Positions 1-9,297 of a stretch of DNA of 41,538 bases are shown in pieces. The position numbers and the translations under genes were made by a program. Each line of letters starts with the position of its first letter. Position 1 is the stretch's first letter. Origin of the DNA: Pseudomonadota bacterium (GTDB taxonomy: Bacteria; Myxococcota_A; Polyangia; Polyangiales; Polyangiaceae); the NCBI GenBank assembly GCA_023431345.1, contig JAEYWK010000230.1, forward strand, positions 1-41,538, written 5' to 3'. The notes beneath the pieces were generated by a model. That model ran no database searches. It had not been told where the DNA came from and worked only from the letters and a program-made list of their open reading frames with translations.

Positions 1-1
1 G

Positions 2-163
2 GATCACGCTCCTACGCTCGCGGAAGCCGTCCGCTGGGTAGCCGACATTGGCGGCTACTTCGGCCCGTCAAACGGTCCACCAGGACCGACTGTCGTCGGT
101 CGCGGTCTTAACGATGTCCTCATCGCCGCCCAAGCGATCCAAAACCTGCAAAAAATGCGATGA
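2..163 (+). CDS. IS4/Tn5-type transposase, C-terminal fragment (runs off left edge)
   Basis: The second frame is open from the window edge to a TGA at 161-163 and encodes 53 residues. The fragment has the pattern of the C-terminal end of IS4/IS50 (Tn5-type) transposases: a 'TLAEAVRWVADIGGYFG' segment, then 'PPGPTVVGRGLNDV', matching the family's 'xLREAVRxIAxLGGFLGRKxDGxPGxxTLWRGLxRL' ending that helps form the dimer interface. The catalytic DDE residues would lie outside the window, so activity cannot be judged. The terminal inverted repeat of the element should follow soon after the stop, but I could not recognise it. The next gene runs the other way and ends at 310, so the element borders its 3' side. 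Confidence 0.72.
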   Translation, partial: DHAPTLAEAVRWVADIGGYFGPSNGPPGPTVVGRGLNDVLIAAQAIQNLQKMR

Positions 164-188
164 GTGCTCAGCAGCTCGCGCCGCCCCC

Positions 189-213
189 CTCGCCTGAAGT
201 GAATTCAGGCGAG
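189..213. terminator. Perfect 10-bp hairpin between transposase and kinase genes
   Basis: CTCGCCTGAA and TTCAGGCGAG form a perfect 10-bp stem around a 5-nt loop. It lies between two convergent genes, the transposase fragment (+) and the kinase (-), and could end transcription from both sides. There is no T-run on either side (the flanks are C-rich), so it may instead work with Rho or be part of the IS end. Confidence 0.45.
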
Positions 214-309
214 CCTCCCCCCACGCGGCGGCTCTGCTCGGTGCTAGCTCGTGAGCTTCGTTGCCCCAGCAAACCGTTTGTCGCTCTAGAAAGCGACCGG
301 CGCTGTTGC

Positions 310-2595
310 CTAGCGCTCGGCGTCGGCGATGCGCAGCTGGACTTGCGGCGGGGGCGTGGGCAGGCCGGACTGCGACGCCCGCGCGGCGGGCTGGTGCTCT
401 TGCCACCAGAGCACGGCGCGCTCGTCGCTCCAAGCCGCGCCCGCAGGCAGCTCGCGCTCGGCCTCCGCGAGGCGGCGCAGCAGCTCACGCGCGCTGCTCG
501 GGCGCTGGTCGGGCGCCTTGGCCAGGCAATCCATGATGCAGAGCTCGAGGGCACGCGGCACGGGCGCGGGCGCGCGGGTGTTGAGCGGAGCCGGCGCCTC
601 TTGAATGTGTGCGATGAGCTGCATCATGGCCGTCGCCTTCGAGAACACCAACGAGCCGGTGAGCAGCCAGTAGCCGATGCAGCCGAGCGCGTACAAGTCG
701 GCGCGGCCGTCGAGCGAGCGACCCAGCGCCTGTTCGGGAGCCATGAACTCGGGTGTGCCCATCACGGTGCCGGCGCGCGTGAGCTTGCCATCGCTCGGCT
801 CGTCGTTCGGGACTGCGCCCGTCGTCTCGAGCACGGCCTGGGTCGAGAGCGGCGGCGCATCGGGCGCGTCGCCGGTGATCGCGCGAACCAAGCCGAAATC
901 CAGCACCTTGACCACGTCGACCTCGTCGGCCGCGCGGCACACGAACAGGTTGGCGGGCTTGATGTCGCGGTGCACGAGGCCAGCGTCGTGCGCCTCGGCC
1001 AGCGACCGACAAGCTTGCATGAGGAGCCGCACGACGCGCCCGGGCGGTTGGGGCCCGTGTTTGAGCACGAGGCTCTCGAGGTCCAGTCCGTCGAGCAGCT
1101 CCATCACGTAGAAGAACGTGCCGTCGCTGGCCACGCCGTAGTCGAACAGCTCGATCGTGTTGCGCGAGCGCAGCCCGGCGAGCGACTGCGCTTCGCGCCG
1201 GAAGCGCTCTTGAGCCTCACCGTTGGCGCTGGCACCCTCGTCGAGGCGGATCAGCTTGATGGCCGCTTCGCGCGCGAGCAAGCGGTGCTCGGCGCGCCAC
1301 ACCTCGCCCATACCACCTTTGCCGAGGCGCTTGACGAGCCGGTAGCTGCCGAGCTCACGCGCGGCTTGGTGGGCGCGCTTGGCCTCCGCGCGTGCATCGG
1401 CAGCTTCGCGTCGCACCCGCACCACGAGCCGGGCAAACGCGACGGAGACGCCGAGCGCCAGCAAGACAGCCACGGCCGCGATCGCGAAGCTGCGTCGACC
1501 ATACAGGTGCAGGCTCTCGAAGAACACGCGCTCGGGCACGATGTAGGCGACGCTCCAGTCGAGCGTGGCGTCGGGGCCGACGGGGGCCGTAGCCGAGAGG
1601 TGGGGCTCGCCGCCCAAGTCGAAGGCGACGTGGCGCGCCGCGCCGCTCCGCGCGAGCGCCGCGAAGAAGGCGTCGAGCGCGGGATCGTCCAGGTCACGAT
1701 AGGACAGGGCCCGATCGCGCGCCAGCGGGAGGCTCGCGATGCGTTTCTCGCCCTGCGGGTAGGCGAGCAACGTGCCGCTCTTCGTGTAGAGCAAGGTGTC
1801 TACGTCGCGCAGCTCACCCGAGCGCAACAGCTTCGATAGCTCGTTCACGTCGAAGTCGACAGTGAGCACGGCATGCAGACGGCGCTCGCCGGCCTGCTGC
1901 AGGTACACGGGCGCCGCCCGCGTGACGCCCGTGTAGTGGCTCAAATAGAACGGGTAGGGCTTCGTCCAGAAGCGAGCGCGCTGCGCGGCCGCGTCGCGGT
2001 AGAAATCGCGCCGACGCGGGTCGTAGTCCGTCGCTTCTTCCCGGAACAGCCGGAGCGGGCCGTGACCTTGATAGTCGAATCGCCGCTTCGTCGAGCCATT
2101 GTCGCCCACGCGGCTGTCTTGGAAACGCACGACGCCGTCGAGATCCACGAAGGCGGCCTGAAAGGTGCCGTCGGGAAAGCTGATGCTGACGAACGAGACC
2201 CCCGCGCGCCCGTGCATCAAGTCGAGCAAGACGGCGGCGCTCGCCTCGATCGGCTTCTCGGGTGAGTGCGTGAGCGCGAAGTCCGAGAGCCGGTCGAGCA
2301 TGGGGTCGGCGGCGCCCAACGCCGAGCGTAGCTGGGTTGCGACGAGAGTCGCCTGCTCGGCTAGGCGCCGCTGTCCGAGCGTGACGTTGCTGGCCTTGAG
2401 CGCCTTTTGCCCTACCAGGGTCAGGAACAAGCCGACCACCAGCACGATCGCGGGGAAGATGATCAGCACGCCGTAGGTCGACGTCAGGGCTCGGGTCGCC
2501 ACGTCCGCGCGCGTGATGGTGGCCGAGACGACGGTGGGCGTCGGCCCTGCCATCCCTTGTTTTTCGACGCGCGGAGCCGTCATCCCTGACCGCAC
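310..2595 (-). CDS. Transmembrane Ser/Thr protein kinase with N-terminal Cache-like sensor
   Basis: A 761-residue Hanks-type kinase with its sensor at the N-terminus. A first membrane helix lies at about 41-62, an extracytoplasmic region at 70-365, a second helix at about 369-392, a short coiled linker, then the kinase domain at about 418-710. The sensor region contains 'YDPRRRDFY', typical of double-Cache domains, so it probably binds a small ligand outside the membrane. The kinase looks active: glycine loop LGKGGMGEV (424-432), Lys447, HRDIKPAN (542-549), DFG (566-568) and APE (619-621). The GTG at 2595 has GAGGT just upstream; ATG codons at 2583 and 2553 are alternatives. The divergent pirin gene begins 42 bp away, so the two share a control region. 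The substrate is unknown. Confidence 0.93.
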   Translation of the reverse strand: MRSGMTAPRVEKQGMAGPTPTVVSATITRADVATRALTSTYGVLIIFPAIVLVVGLFLTLVGQKALKASNVTLGQRRLAEQATLVATQLRSALGAADPMLDRLSDFALTHSPEKPIEASAAVLLDLMHGRAGVSFVSISFPDGTFQAAFVDLDGVVRFQDSRVGDNGSTKRRFDYQGHGPLRLFREEATDYDPRRRDFYRDAAAQRARFWTKPYPFYLSHYTGVTRAAPVYLQQAGERRLHAVLTVDFDVNELSKLLRSGELRDVDTLLYTKSGTLLAYPQGEKRIASLPLARDRALSYRDLDDPALDAFFAALARSGAARHVAFDLGGEPHLSATAPVGPDATLDWSVAYIVPERVFFESLHLYGRRSFAIAAVAVLLALGVSVAFARLVVRVRREAADARAEAKRAHQAARELGSYRLVKRLGKGGMGEVWRAEHRLLAREAAIKLIRLDEGASANGEAQERFRREAQSLAGLRSRNTIELFDYGVASDGTFFYVMELLDGLDLESLVLKHGPQPPGRVVRLLMQACRSLAEAHDAGLVHRDIKPANLFVCRAADEVDVVKVLDFGLVRAITGDAPDAPPLSTQAVLETTGAVPNDEPSDGKLTRAGTVMGTPEFMAPEQALGRSLDGRADLYALGCIGYWLLTGSLVFSKATAMMQLIAHIQEAPAPLNTRAPAPVPRALELCIMDCLAKAPDQRPSSARELLRRLAEAERELPAGAAWSDERAVLWWQEHQPAARASQSGLPTPPPQVQLRIADAER

Positions 2596-2637
2596 GTTAC
2601 CTCGCGCGTCGGCCGCTCGCTACGCTAGACTCGCGCG

Positions 2638-3507
2638 ATGGAACCGGAGCTCATCATCGAGGCTAGGCAGCGTGATGTCGGCGGGTTTTTCGTGCGCCGC
2701 GTGCTGCCGACCACCCAGCGCAAGCTCGTTGGCCCGTTCATCTTTTACGATCACCTGTGTCGGGTCGATTTCGCGCCGGGGCAGGGGCTCGACGTGCGGC
2801 CCCACCCCCACATCGCGCTCGCGACCGTGACCTACCTCTTCGAAGGCTCGTTCCTACACCGCGACAGCTTGGGCTACGTCCAGCCCATCGAGCCGGGCGA
2901 CGTCAACTGGATGATCGCCGGCCGCGGCATCGCGCACTCCGAGCGGACGTCGCCGGAGCGACGCGAGGCGGGCGGCCCGCTCCACGGTATTCAATGCTGG
3001 GTCGCCCTGCCGCGCGAGCACGAAGAGGTCGCGCCGAGCTTTCGTCATCACCCGCGGGCCACCATCCCGCGTGTCTCGCTGCCTGGCGTCGAGCTGACGG
3101 TCGTGGCGGGGACGAGCTACGGACAAACGTCGCCGGTGGAGGTGCTGTCGCCGACGCTCTACGTCTCGGCCGAGCTCGCGCCGGGCGCGAGCGTCGAGAT
3201 CGACGCGGAGCACGCGGAGCGCGCCGTCTATGTGGTGACGGGAAGCGTCGAGCTGAGCGGGCAAGAGTACGTCGCAGGCACGCTCGTGATCTTGAAGCCG
3301 GGGGACCGCGGGCCGCTGTCGAGCGCGGCGGGGGCGCGCGCGATGCTCTTGGGCGGCGCGCGCCTCGACGGCGAACGTCACGTTTATTGGAACTTCGTGT
3401 CGAGCTCGCTCGATCGCATCGAGCGCGCCAAAGACGATTGGCGGCACGGTCGCTTCGGCAAGGTGAAGGGCGACGAAGACGAGCTCATCCCGCTTCCCGA
3501 CACTTGA
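2638..3507 (+). CDS. Pirin family protein (bicupin)
   Basis: The 289-residue product has the two-cupin layout of pirins. The N-terminal cupin carries the metal-site motifs 'RPHPHIALATVTYL' and 'GDVNWMIAGRGIAHSER', giving the usual three His plus one acidic residue. The C-terminal cupin (about 160-250) ends with 'NFVSSSLDRIERAKDDW', typical of the family. Pirins are Fe(II) proteins linked to quercetin dioxygenase-like activity or to transcription co-regulation; which applies here cannot be told. There is no signal peptide, so it is cytoplasmic, unlike the second pirin at 15915-17036. It starts at ATG 2638, with TAGACT about 9 nt upstream as a possible -10. Its last 23 bases overlap the 3' end of the convergent HNH gene. 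Confidence 0.9.
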   Translation: MEPELIIEARQRDVGGFFVRRVLPTTQRKLVGPFIFYDHLCRVDFAPGQGLDVRPHPHIALATVTYLFEGSFLHRDSLGYVQPIEPGDVNWMIAGRGIAHSERTSPERREAGGPLHGIQCWVALPREHEEVAPSFRHHPRATIPRVSLPGVELTVVAGTSYGQTSPVEVLSPTLYVSAELAPGASVEIDAEHAERAVYVVTGSVELSGQEYVAGTLVILKPGDRGPLSSAAGARAMLLGGARLDGERHVYWNFVSSSLDRIERAKDDWRHGRFGKVKGDEDELIPLPDT

Positions 3508-4096
3508 GCTCGGGCGCGCGAATCTTGCCGCGCCGGACCTGCAGCTCGCGTGTCGCGCGCTTGTGGCACTCCCAGCACAAGGTGCGCAGGTTTTCCAGCC
3601 CGCACGAGCCGCCGCCTTCGACGACGGGCACGATGTGGTCGACCTCCCAGTAGCGCTTGCGTCGCAGCAAGTAGAGCGGCAGCCCCAGCTCCGCGAGACG
3701 CCGCTTGCGTCGCGCCCGTTGGGTCACGCGGATCTTACGCTGCAGCGCCTCACAGTCGCGCGCGCAGAGCGCGCAGATACCTCTGTCTCTCTCTCGTATC
3801 CGCTCCGCCGCGAACTCGGGCTGCGTCCGGACCTTCCACTCGACCACGCATGCGTCGGAGCAGAACGTGCGCCGGCCGCTGCCTTTGGCGATCTCCCCGT
3901 CGCACTTGCGGCAAAGCGGACGACCGCTCGGTCCCACGCGCAGCGCTTTCGGATCGACCCAGCCGCCTTGCTGCTTGCGGGGCGGAAGGAGACGCGTAAG
4001 AACAGCTGCGCTCGCTTCGGTCGCTCCAGACGCCAGCGTGAGCGCGCCGGCAGCGGGGCTTGCTTCGACCAAGAAATCGTCGCGCTCGTCGGCCAT
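3485..4096 (-). CDS. HNH endonuclease family protein
   Basis: About 203 residues from the ATG at 4096; a TTG at 4132 would add 12 residues and cannot be excluded. The C-terminal half holds an HNH fold: 'WEVDHIVPV', 'GLENLRTLCWECH' and 'HKRAT', with two Cys pairs (CALC, CWEC) for a structural zinc. Further upstream is a second Cys cluster, CRKC and 'FCSDAC', that may form its own zinc knuckle. It is a stand-alone nuclease with no methyltransferase, toxin or phage gene beside it, so its role is unknown (DNA repair, restriction or selfish nuclease). It converges with and overlaps the pirin gene by 23 bp and diverges from the DUF3445 gene. Confidence 0.85.
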   Translation of the reverse strand: MADERDDFLVEASPAAGALTLASGATEASAAVLTRLLPPRKQQGGWVDPKALRVGPSGRPLCRKCDGEIAKGSGRRTFCSDACVVEWKVRTQPEFAAERIRERDRGICALCARDCEALQRKIRVTQRARRKRRLAELGLPLYLLRRKRYWEVDHIVPVVEGGGSCGLENLRTLCWECHKRATRELQVRRGKIRAPELKCREAG

Positions 4097-4191
4097 GTCT
4101 GGCTGGTGCGACAACGTCGCGAGGCGGGCCAACTTCTCGGCGGGACGGCGGCGCTTGGTGCGAGCACGGCGGCTTTTGGCTATGCTGCAGT

Positions 4192-5037
4192 GTGCTGCGG
4201 CGGCCGCCTCCCTTCTATTTTCCCGTGAAAGCCGAGCCCTTTCGGATGCAGCCGGGCCTGTTTCGCCTGGGCACCGACTTCGGCAACGGCCCCGCAGATT
4301 CGCTGGCCTTCCCGCCCGACGCCCAGCTTGAGCACTACGTGAGCGAGAAGGCGCGCGTGCTCGGAGCTCATCCTGAGCGAGCCGGCTCTGTCGTCACGAC
4401 GGAAGCGGAAACGCGCGCGGTCGCGCAAGTCGAAGACACGCTGCGCGGTTGGCTCACGCGCGAGGGCCACCCGGCGGCGGGCGCCGAGAGCCTCGACGCC
4501 ATCGCGCGCTCGCTCGCGGAAGACGTGGTGATCGTGCACGCGGCCAGCCGCGAAGATCGCGCGGTTTGGCTGCAGGTCTGCTTTCCGAGCGGCTGGCGCC
4601 CCGAGCTCATCGTAGGCCAGAGCTTCTCGGCGATACACGCCCGTATCCCTGCGTTCGGCGCGGTGGCGCGCGCCGCGCCCAGCTTGGTCGACGCCATGGT
4701 GACGCGGGGCCCATACGTGCGGTTCGTTTGGACCATTTCGGCCGACGACGCGCTCGACCATCACCCTGACCACGGGCAGCGTGAGCCGTGGCGCGCAGGT
4801 CTGGCGCGCGCTTTTCTGCGGGTCGAGCGCCAAACGATGCTGCCCGTGCCGGAGGCGCGCGCGGCGCTCTTTGCCATCCGAACTTATCACTATGAATTCG
4901 CCCAGCTCTCGCGAGCCGAGCGCCAGATCTTGACGCTCGCGCTGTCGGAGATGCCAGCCGAAATCCGGCGCTACAAGGGGCTAGAGAGCGCCATCGAACC
5001 TGCGCTCGAGTTGCTCGCGCGCGCGCCCGGTGGATGA
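4192..5037 (+). CDS. Heme-dependent oxidative N-demethylase-like protein (DUF3445)
   Basis: The product matches the DUF3445 / heme-dependent oxidative N-demethylase family. The telling stretches are 'FPSGWRPELIVGQSFSAIHARIP' (here in parts: FPSGW, then SFSAIHARIP), and 'LRVERQTMLPVPEARAAL' followed by 'FAIRTYHYEF'. Family members bind heme and remove methyl groups from amines; the substrate here is unknown. I chose GTG 4192 (281 residues) because similarity begins with 'PPFYFPVKAEPFRMQPGL'. The ATG at 4246 would cut into that segment, and the frame upstream of 4192 reads as arginine-rich non-coding sequence. The start is divergent from the HNH gene, about 95 bp away. The 3' end is followed by the attenuator region of the ATP-grasp operon. 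Confidence 0.82.
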   Translation: MLRRPPPFYFPVKAEPFRMQPGLFRLGTDFGNGPADSLAFPPDAQLEHYVSEKARVLGAHPERAGSVVTTEAETRAVAQVEDTLRGWLTREGHPAAGAESLDAIARSLAEDVVIVHAASREDRAVWLQVCFPSGWRPELIVGQSFSAIHARIPAFGAVARAAPSLVDAMVTRGPYVRFVWTISADDALDHHPDHGQREPWRAGLARAFLRVERQTMLPVPEARAALFAIRTYHYEFAQLSRAERQILTLALSEMPAEIRRYKGLESAIEPALELLARAPGG

Positions 5038-5124
5038 CGCCGCTGTCCGGCGTAGCCCTGAATCGCCCCTTTCAGTCATCGATTGGAAAACGGCAAACGT
5101 GGCCCCGATGTTCGCGAGCGACGC

Positions 5125-5154
5125 TTGACGGGCGCAGGGCTCGTCATGCACTAT
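5125..5154 (+). promoter_or_regulatory. Candidate sigma-70-type promoter of the ATP-grasp operon
   Basis: TTGACG (5125-5130) and CACTAT (5149-5154) are separated by 18 nt, close to a housekeeping -35/-10 pair. The predicted start, about 7 nt downstream, falls on or beside the ATG at 5161, so the first ORF of the transcript would be nearly leaderless. This is inferred from pattern only. Confidence 0.45.
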
Positions 5155-5160
5155 GCGCCC

Positions 5161-5244
5161 ATGGCTAGCCGAACGAGCGAGATCTACGCCCACGTTGCAC
5201 ACGTGGTCGTTGCCAATCGCCGCGGTTACCGCGGCGCCGGCTAA
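5161..5244 (+). CDS. Putative 27-residue leader peptide upstream of ATP-grasp gene
   Basis: ATG 5161 to TAA 5242-5244 encodes 27 residues, beginning MASRTSEIYA, with His/Val-rich middle and ending NRRGYRGAG. An in-frame ATG at 5146 would add five residues. There is no Shine-Dalgarno sequence, but the predicted transcription start coincides with the ATG, so translation could be leaderless. The stop codon abuts the antiterminator arm (5245), and a strong intrinsic terminator follows at 5271. That spacing is what a translation-sensed attenuator needs. The Arg/Gly/Tyr-rich tail could be the stalling segment. Other readings are a chance ORF, or a precursor peptide for the ATP-grasp enzyme. The latter is less likely, as it lacks the acidic and Thr/Lys core expected of graspetides. 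Confidence 0.42.
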   Translation: MASRTSEIYAHVAHVVVANRRGYRGAG

Positions 5245-5276
5245 GGCGGATCGAGCGCTGGTCTCGAGTAGCCGCC
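5245..5276 (+). promoter_or_regulatory. Candidate antiterminator hairpin
   Basis: GGCGG (5245-5249) can pair with CCGCC (5272-5276), and inside it CGAG pairs with CTCG around a 7-nt loop. The downstream CCGCC is also the 5' arm of the terminator at 5271-5307, so the two structures exclude each other. A further perfect hairpin, CGCCGCGG/CCGCGGCG (5218-5236), lies inside the leader ORF. A ribosome paused in the leader would decide which structure forms. Confidence 0.45.
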
Positions 5277-5307
5277 TGGCCCATGCCAAGGCGGCTTTTC
5301 TGTTTTT
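5271..5307 (+). terminator. Intrinsic terminator upstream of ATP-grasp gene
   Basis: GCCGCCTGGC (5271-5280), loop CCAT, then GCCAAGGCGGC (5285-5295) form a 10-bp GC-rich stem with one bulged base, followed by TTTTCTGTTTTT. It is the clearest intrinsic terminator in the window. It stops 30 nt before the ATP-grasp start codon, so it must be read through for that operon to be expressed from the upstream promoter. It could also simply end the DUF3445 transcript 230 nt upstream. Confidence 0.8.
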
Positions 5308-5337
5308 GTGGGTTCGGGAACGTAAAGGGGTTTGATA

Positions 5338-6569
5338 ATGATTTCGGACACTTCGAAGCCAAGAGTCTTGTTGCTCACGCTCAGCAACTGGATCGGCGCT
5401 CCACGTCTACCGCGCGCTTTCGAGCGAGCGGGCTTTCACGTCGTGACGTTCGGCTATCCGGGCTTACTGCTCATGCGCTCGCAGGCGGCGCACGAGGTCG
5501 TCTACGTCAGCGCGGGTCAATCGAACGAAGAGCTGCTGCGCGCGCTCATGGAGCTCGTGGAGCGCTTGCAGCCCGCGTTCGTGGTGCCGACCGACGACGC
5601 CACGATCCTGCTACTGCACGCCGCCCGCGCGCGAGCCGCGCGAGCCGGTAGCAGCGACGCGCTCGCGGTGTACGAGCGCTCGCTCGGGGACGCCAAGCAC
5701 GCGGCGACCGTGCGCAGCCGCAAGCTACTGGCTCGGCTGGCGGAGGTGGCGGGGGTGCGCGCGCCCAGCTTCGCTGCCGTGCACGGGGAAGGCGACGCGC
5801 TCGCGTTCGCCGCTCGGTACGGCTATCCGGTGGTCCTCAAGGAAGAAGACAGCGTCGCGGGGATGGGCGTCACGGTCAGCAAAGACGAGACGGAGCTCTG
5901 CGCTGCCGTCGCGCGCTACGCGACGAATCCCGCTACCTTGGTGGAGGGCGTGCTCGCGCAGACGTTCCTGGCAGGCCGCACCGCCATGCGCTGCGTGGTC
6001 GCCCACGCTGGCCGAGTGCTCACGGGCATTTCGGCGCTCAAGCTCGAAACCTGGCCCGGACCGCGCGGCCCGAGCACCTGCGTCGAGGTGATCGAGCACG
6101 CCGAGCTCAGCGCCGCGGCCGAGGCCGTGATCGCGGCGCTCGGCTACAGCGGGTTCGCGAGCCTCGACTTCATGCTCGACGCGGACGGGCGGGCTTACTT
6201 GATCGAGCTCAACCCGCGCCCGACCCCGATCGCTCATTTGGGCGAACGCTTCGGTGATTGCTTGTGTCGCAAGCTGGGGTCGGTGTTGGGGGTCGACAGT
6301 CGCGGTCCCGAACGTGCAGCCTCACCACCCAGTCGCGTCGCGCTGTTTCCTCAAGAATGGGTGCGCGATCCGAGCAGTCCCCACATCGCCGCGGGCGTGT
6401 TCCACGACGTGCCGTGGGACGAGCCCGACTTGGTGGACGCCTACGTCGCCATGGGGCGCAGCCAGATGCGCTTCGACGGCTATCGCGCGCTGGCGGCGCG
6501 GCGCGCCGGCTTGCACGCGCTGCTGGCGGAGCACGAGAGCGCCGCGAGCTTTCAGACAGCGAGGCTAGC

Positions 6570-6573
<4 letters not shown>
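5338..6573 (+). CDS. ATP-grasp domain protein, probable carboxylate-amine ligase
   Basis: 411 residues from ATG 5338, which has AAAGGGG eight to nine bases upstream; the TTG six bases earlier is less well placed. The N-terminal third is a Rossmann-like preATP-grasp domain (VLLLTLSNWIGAPRLPRAF) and a mid region has 'VVPTDDATILLL'. The ATP-grasp core shows 'YPVVLKEEDSVAGMGV', the hinge/second strand around 'LVEGVLAQTFLAGR' and the metal-binding 'LIELNPRPTP'. Such enzymes activate a carboxylate as acyl phosphate and join it to an amine or thiol. The substrate is unknown. The stop overlaps the next gene by 4 nt (GTGA), and an ABC exporter follows, so the product may be exported. Expression is probably controlled by the attenuator upstream. 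Confidence 0.88.
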
Positions 6574-7597
<1,024 letters not shown>

Positions 7598-7601
<4 letters not shown>

Positions 7602-8434
7602 CGCCGCTGCGCGATGGGGCCGGCTCGGCCTGGGCGGGGGAGCTGCGGGCCCAAGCGGCGCTCTTGGTGCGCGCGGCCAAGACGGCGTTCACCTACAAGC
7701 CGGCGCTGCTGCTGTCGATGCTCACCGTGGCCATCGGCTACGCCGTGCCGCTCCTGGTCTGGCGCCACGTTTACCGCGTGCGAAGCGAGCCCTTGGCCGT
7801 GCCAGAGAGCCAACTTTTCCCTTACCTGCTCCTGGCCGCGGCGCTGAACTTCATGTTCTTCATGGGCGTGGAGACGCGCGTCGGGCAGCGCATCCGCATG
7901 GGGCTGATCGCAACCGACTTGCTGCGGCCGGTGGACTTCCAGCTGACGCAGCTCACCCAATCGCTGGCGGAGCTGCTCCTGAACTTGGCCGTGGTGCTGC
8001 CGTTCGTGGCGCTCGCGTACGCGCTTTGGGGGAGCGCGGCGCTGCCCGCCAGCCCTACGGCGCTGCTGGCGTTCGTGCCCAGCTTGGTCTGCGCGTTTCT
8101 GATCCAGTTCGCGCTGTCGTTCATCTTCGTGCAGACGGCGTTCGTGACCTTCAGCAACTACGGCGTGTTCGTGGCACGTAACGCTTTGCAGCAAACCTTC
8201 GCAGGGATCTCGGCTCCCCTCGCGCTGTTTCCGGGCAGCTTGCGCGCGGTCGCCGAATACCTGCCGTTCTGTCACGCGATCCACACCCCCGTGTCCATCT
8301 ATCTCGGCTCGATTTCGGGCGGCGCGCTGGGGCGAGCGCTGCTGGTCCAAGGGGCCTGGGCTCTCGGCTTGCTCGTGCTAGGGCGGGCGCTCTTGCGTTG
8401 GTCGCTGCTTCACCTCGAAATTCAGGGGGGCTGA
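7598..8434 (+). CDS. ABC-2 family transporter permease
   Basis: 278 residues from GTG 7598, overlapping the ATPase stop by 4 nt. About six hydrophobic segments can be seen, beginning with 'ALLLSMLTVAIGYAVPLLVW' and including 'YLLLAAALNFMFFMGVETRV' and 'LLNLAVVLPFVALAYALW'. The position of the 'ATDLLRPVDF' loop and the order of helices fit the PF06182 family (COG4587), which works as a heterodimer with a sister permease; that sister is the next gene. It sits in the inner membrane. Codons upstream of 7598 in this frame overlap the ATPase gene and are not part of this protein. Confidence 0.88.
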
Positions 8435-8437
8435 GCC

Positions 8438-9223
8438 ATGAGAGACAGTCTCCGGGTCTACGTTCAGGCCTACAGCGCCTCGCTCCAAGCCAAGCTCGAG
8501 TACCGGACCGATTTCGTGGTCGGCGTCATCACGTCGATGATGATGCAGGCGGCGGCGCTCAGCTTGCTCTGGATCGTGCTCGGCGCCGCGCCCAGCCTCT
8601 CGGGCTGGTCGGCGCCGGAGGTGCTGTTCTTGTTCGGCATGACGGCGGCGTGCGTGGGCGGCTCGGAGCTGTTCTTCAACCAGATTTGGGTGCTGCCGAT
8701 GGCGATCGTGCAGGGCGACTTGGATCGACTGCTGACCTATCCGGTGCGCGCGCTGCCCTTCTTCCTCGTGACCAAGCCGGAGCTGCACGCCTTCGGCAAC
8801 GTCGTTACGGGCGTCGCCTACGTGGTGACGTCGCTCACGTGGATGAAGGCCGGCGTCGCGGCGTGGCTCGCGGCGCCGCTGTTTTGGGCGTGCGGGGTGC
8901 TCATTTATACGTCGATTCTGGTGTGGTTCGCGTGCTTGTCGTTTCGTTTTATCGGGCCGCAGCTGTCGAGCATGATGGTCGCGCACAACCTGGTGCAGGC
9001 GACACGCTACCCGCTCGGCACCTACCCGCGCTGGGTGCAGGGGGTGCTGCTGTTCGTGTTTCCCTTTGGCACGTTCCACTTCCTGCCCGGCAGCGTGTTC
9101 TTCGGCAAAAATGCGCCGACCATCGCGCTCGCCGCGGCTCCGCTGGCGGCGCTCGTCGCCGCAGCTCTCGCGCAAAAGGCGTGGAACCTCGGCCTCGAGC
9201 GCTACGAGAGCACGGGCTCGTAG
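8438..9223 (+). CDS. ABC-2 family transporter permease
   Basis: 261 residues with an ATG at 8438, three bases after the previous stop. It has about six membrane segments, the 'EYRTDFVVGVITSMM' start and 'QGDLDRLLTYPVRALPFFLV' loop seen in COG3694/PF06182 permeases. It is the partner of the preceding permease and the last gene of the four-gene operon; a perfect hairpin starts at its stop codon. The 'LTYPVRAL' loop in this gene corresponds to 'ATDLLRPVDF' in the sister protein, as expected for a heterodimeric pair. Confidence 0.88.
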   Translation: MRDSLRVYVQAYSASLQAKLEYRTDFVVGVITSMMMQAAALSLLWIVLGAAPSLSGWSAPEVLFLFGMTAACVGGSELFFNQIWVLPMAIVQGDLDRLLTYPVRALPFFLVTKPELHAFGNVVTGVAYVVTSLTWMKAGVAAWLAAPLFWACGVLIYTSILVWFACLSFRFIGPQLSSMMVAHNLVQATRYPLGTYPRWVQGVLLFVFPFGTFHFLPGSVFFGKNAPTIALAAAPLAALVAAALAQKAWNLGLERYESTGS

Positions 9224-9239
9224 CGCGGACGCCGCGCTA
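9221..9239 (+). terminator. Perfect hairpin at the end of the ABC operon
   Basis: TAGCGCGG, loop ACG, CCGCGCTA: an 8-bp perfect stem that includes the stop codon of the last permease gene. No T-run follows, so it may need Rho or act mainly to protect the 3' end. Confidence 0.4.
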
Positions 9240-9297
9240 GCGAGGGCGCCGCACCGCCGTGCAAGCGCCGAGCTTCGTCGGCGCGCCCTACGCCCCG

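Noticed and set aside
160..1839. Long open frame opposite the kinase gene
   Set aside because: It is a high-GC shadow of the kinase gene, which has clear domains and the better codon pattern. The same applies to long antisense frames at 10353-12704 and 38233-39855.
5161..5244. Graspetide precursor peptide for the ATP-grasp enzyme
   Set aside because: The peptide lacks a core with repeated acidic and Thr/Ser/Lys residues, and its stop-antiterminator-terminator arrangement fits a leader peptide better.
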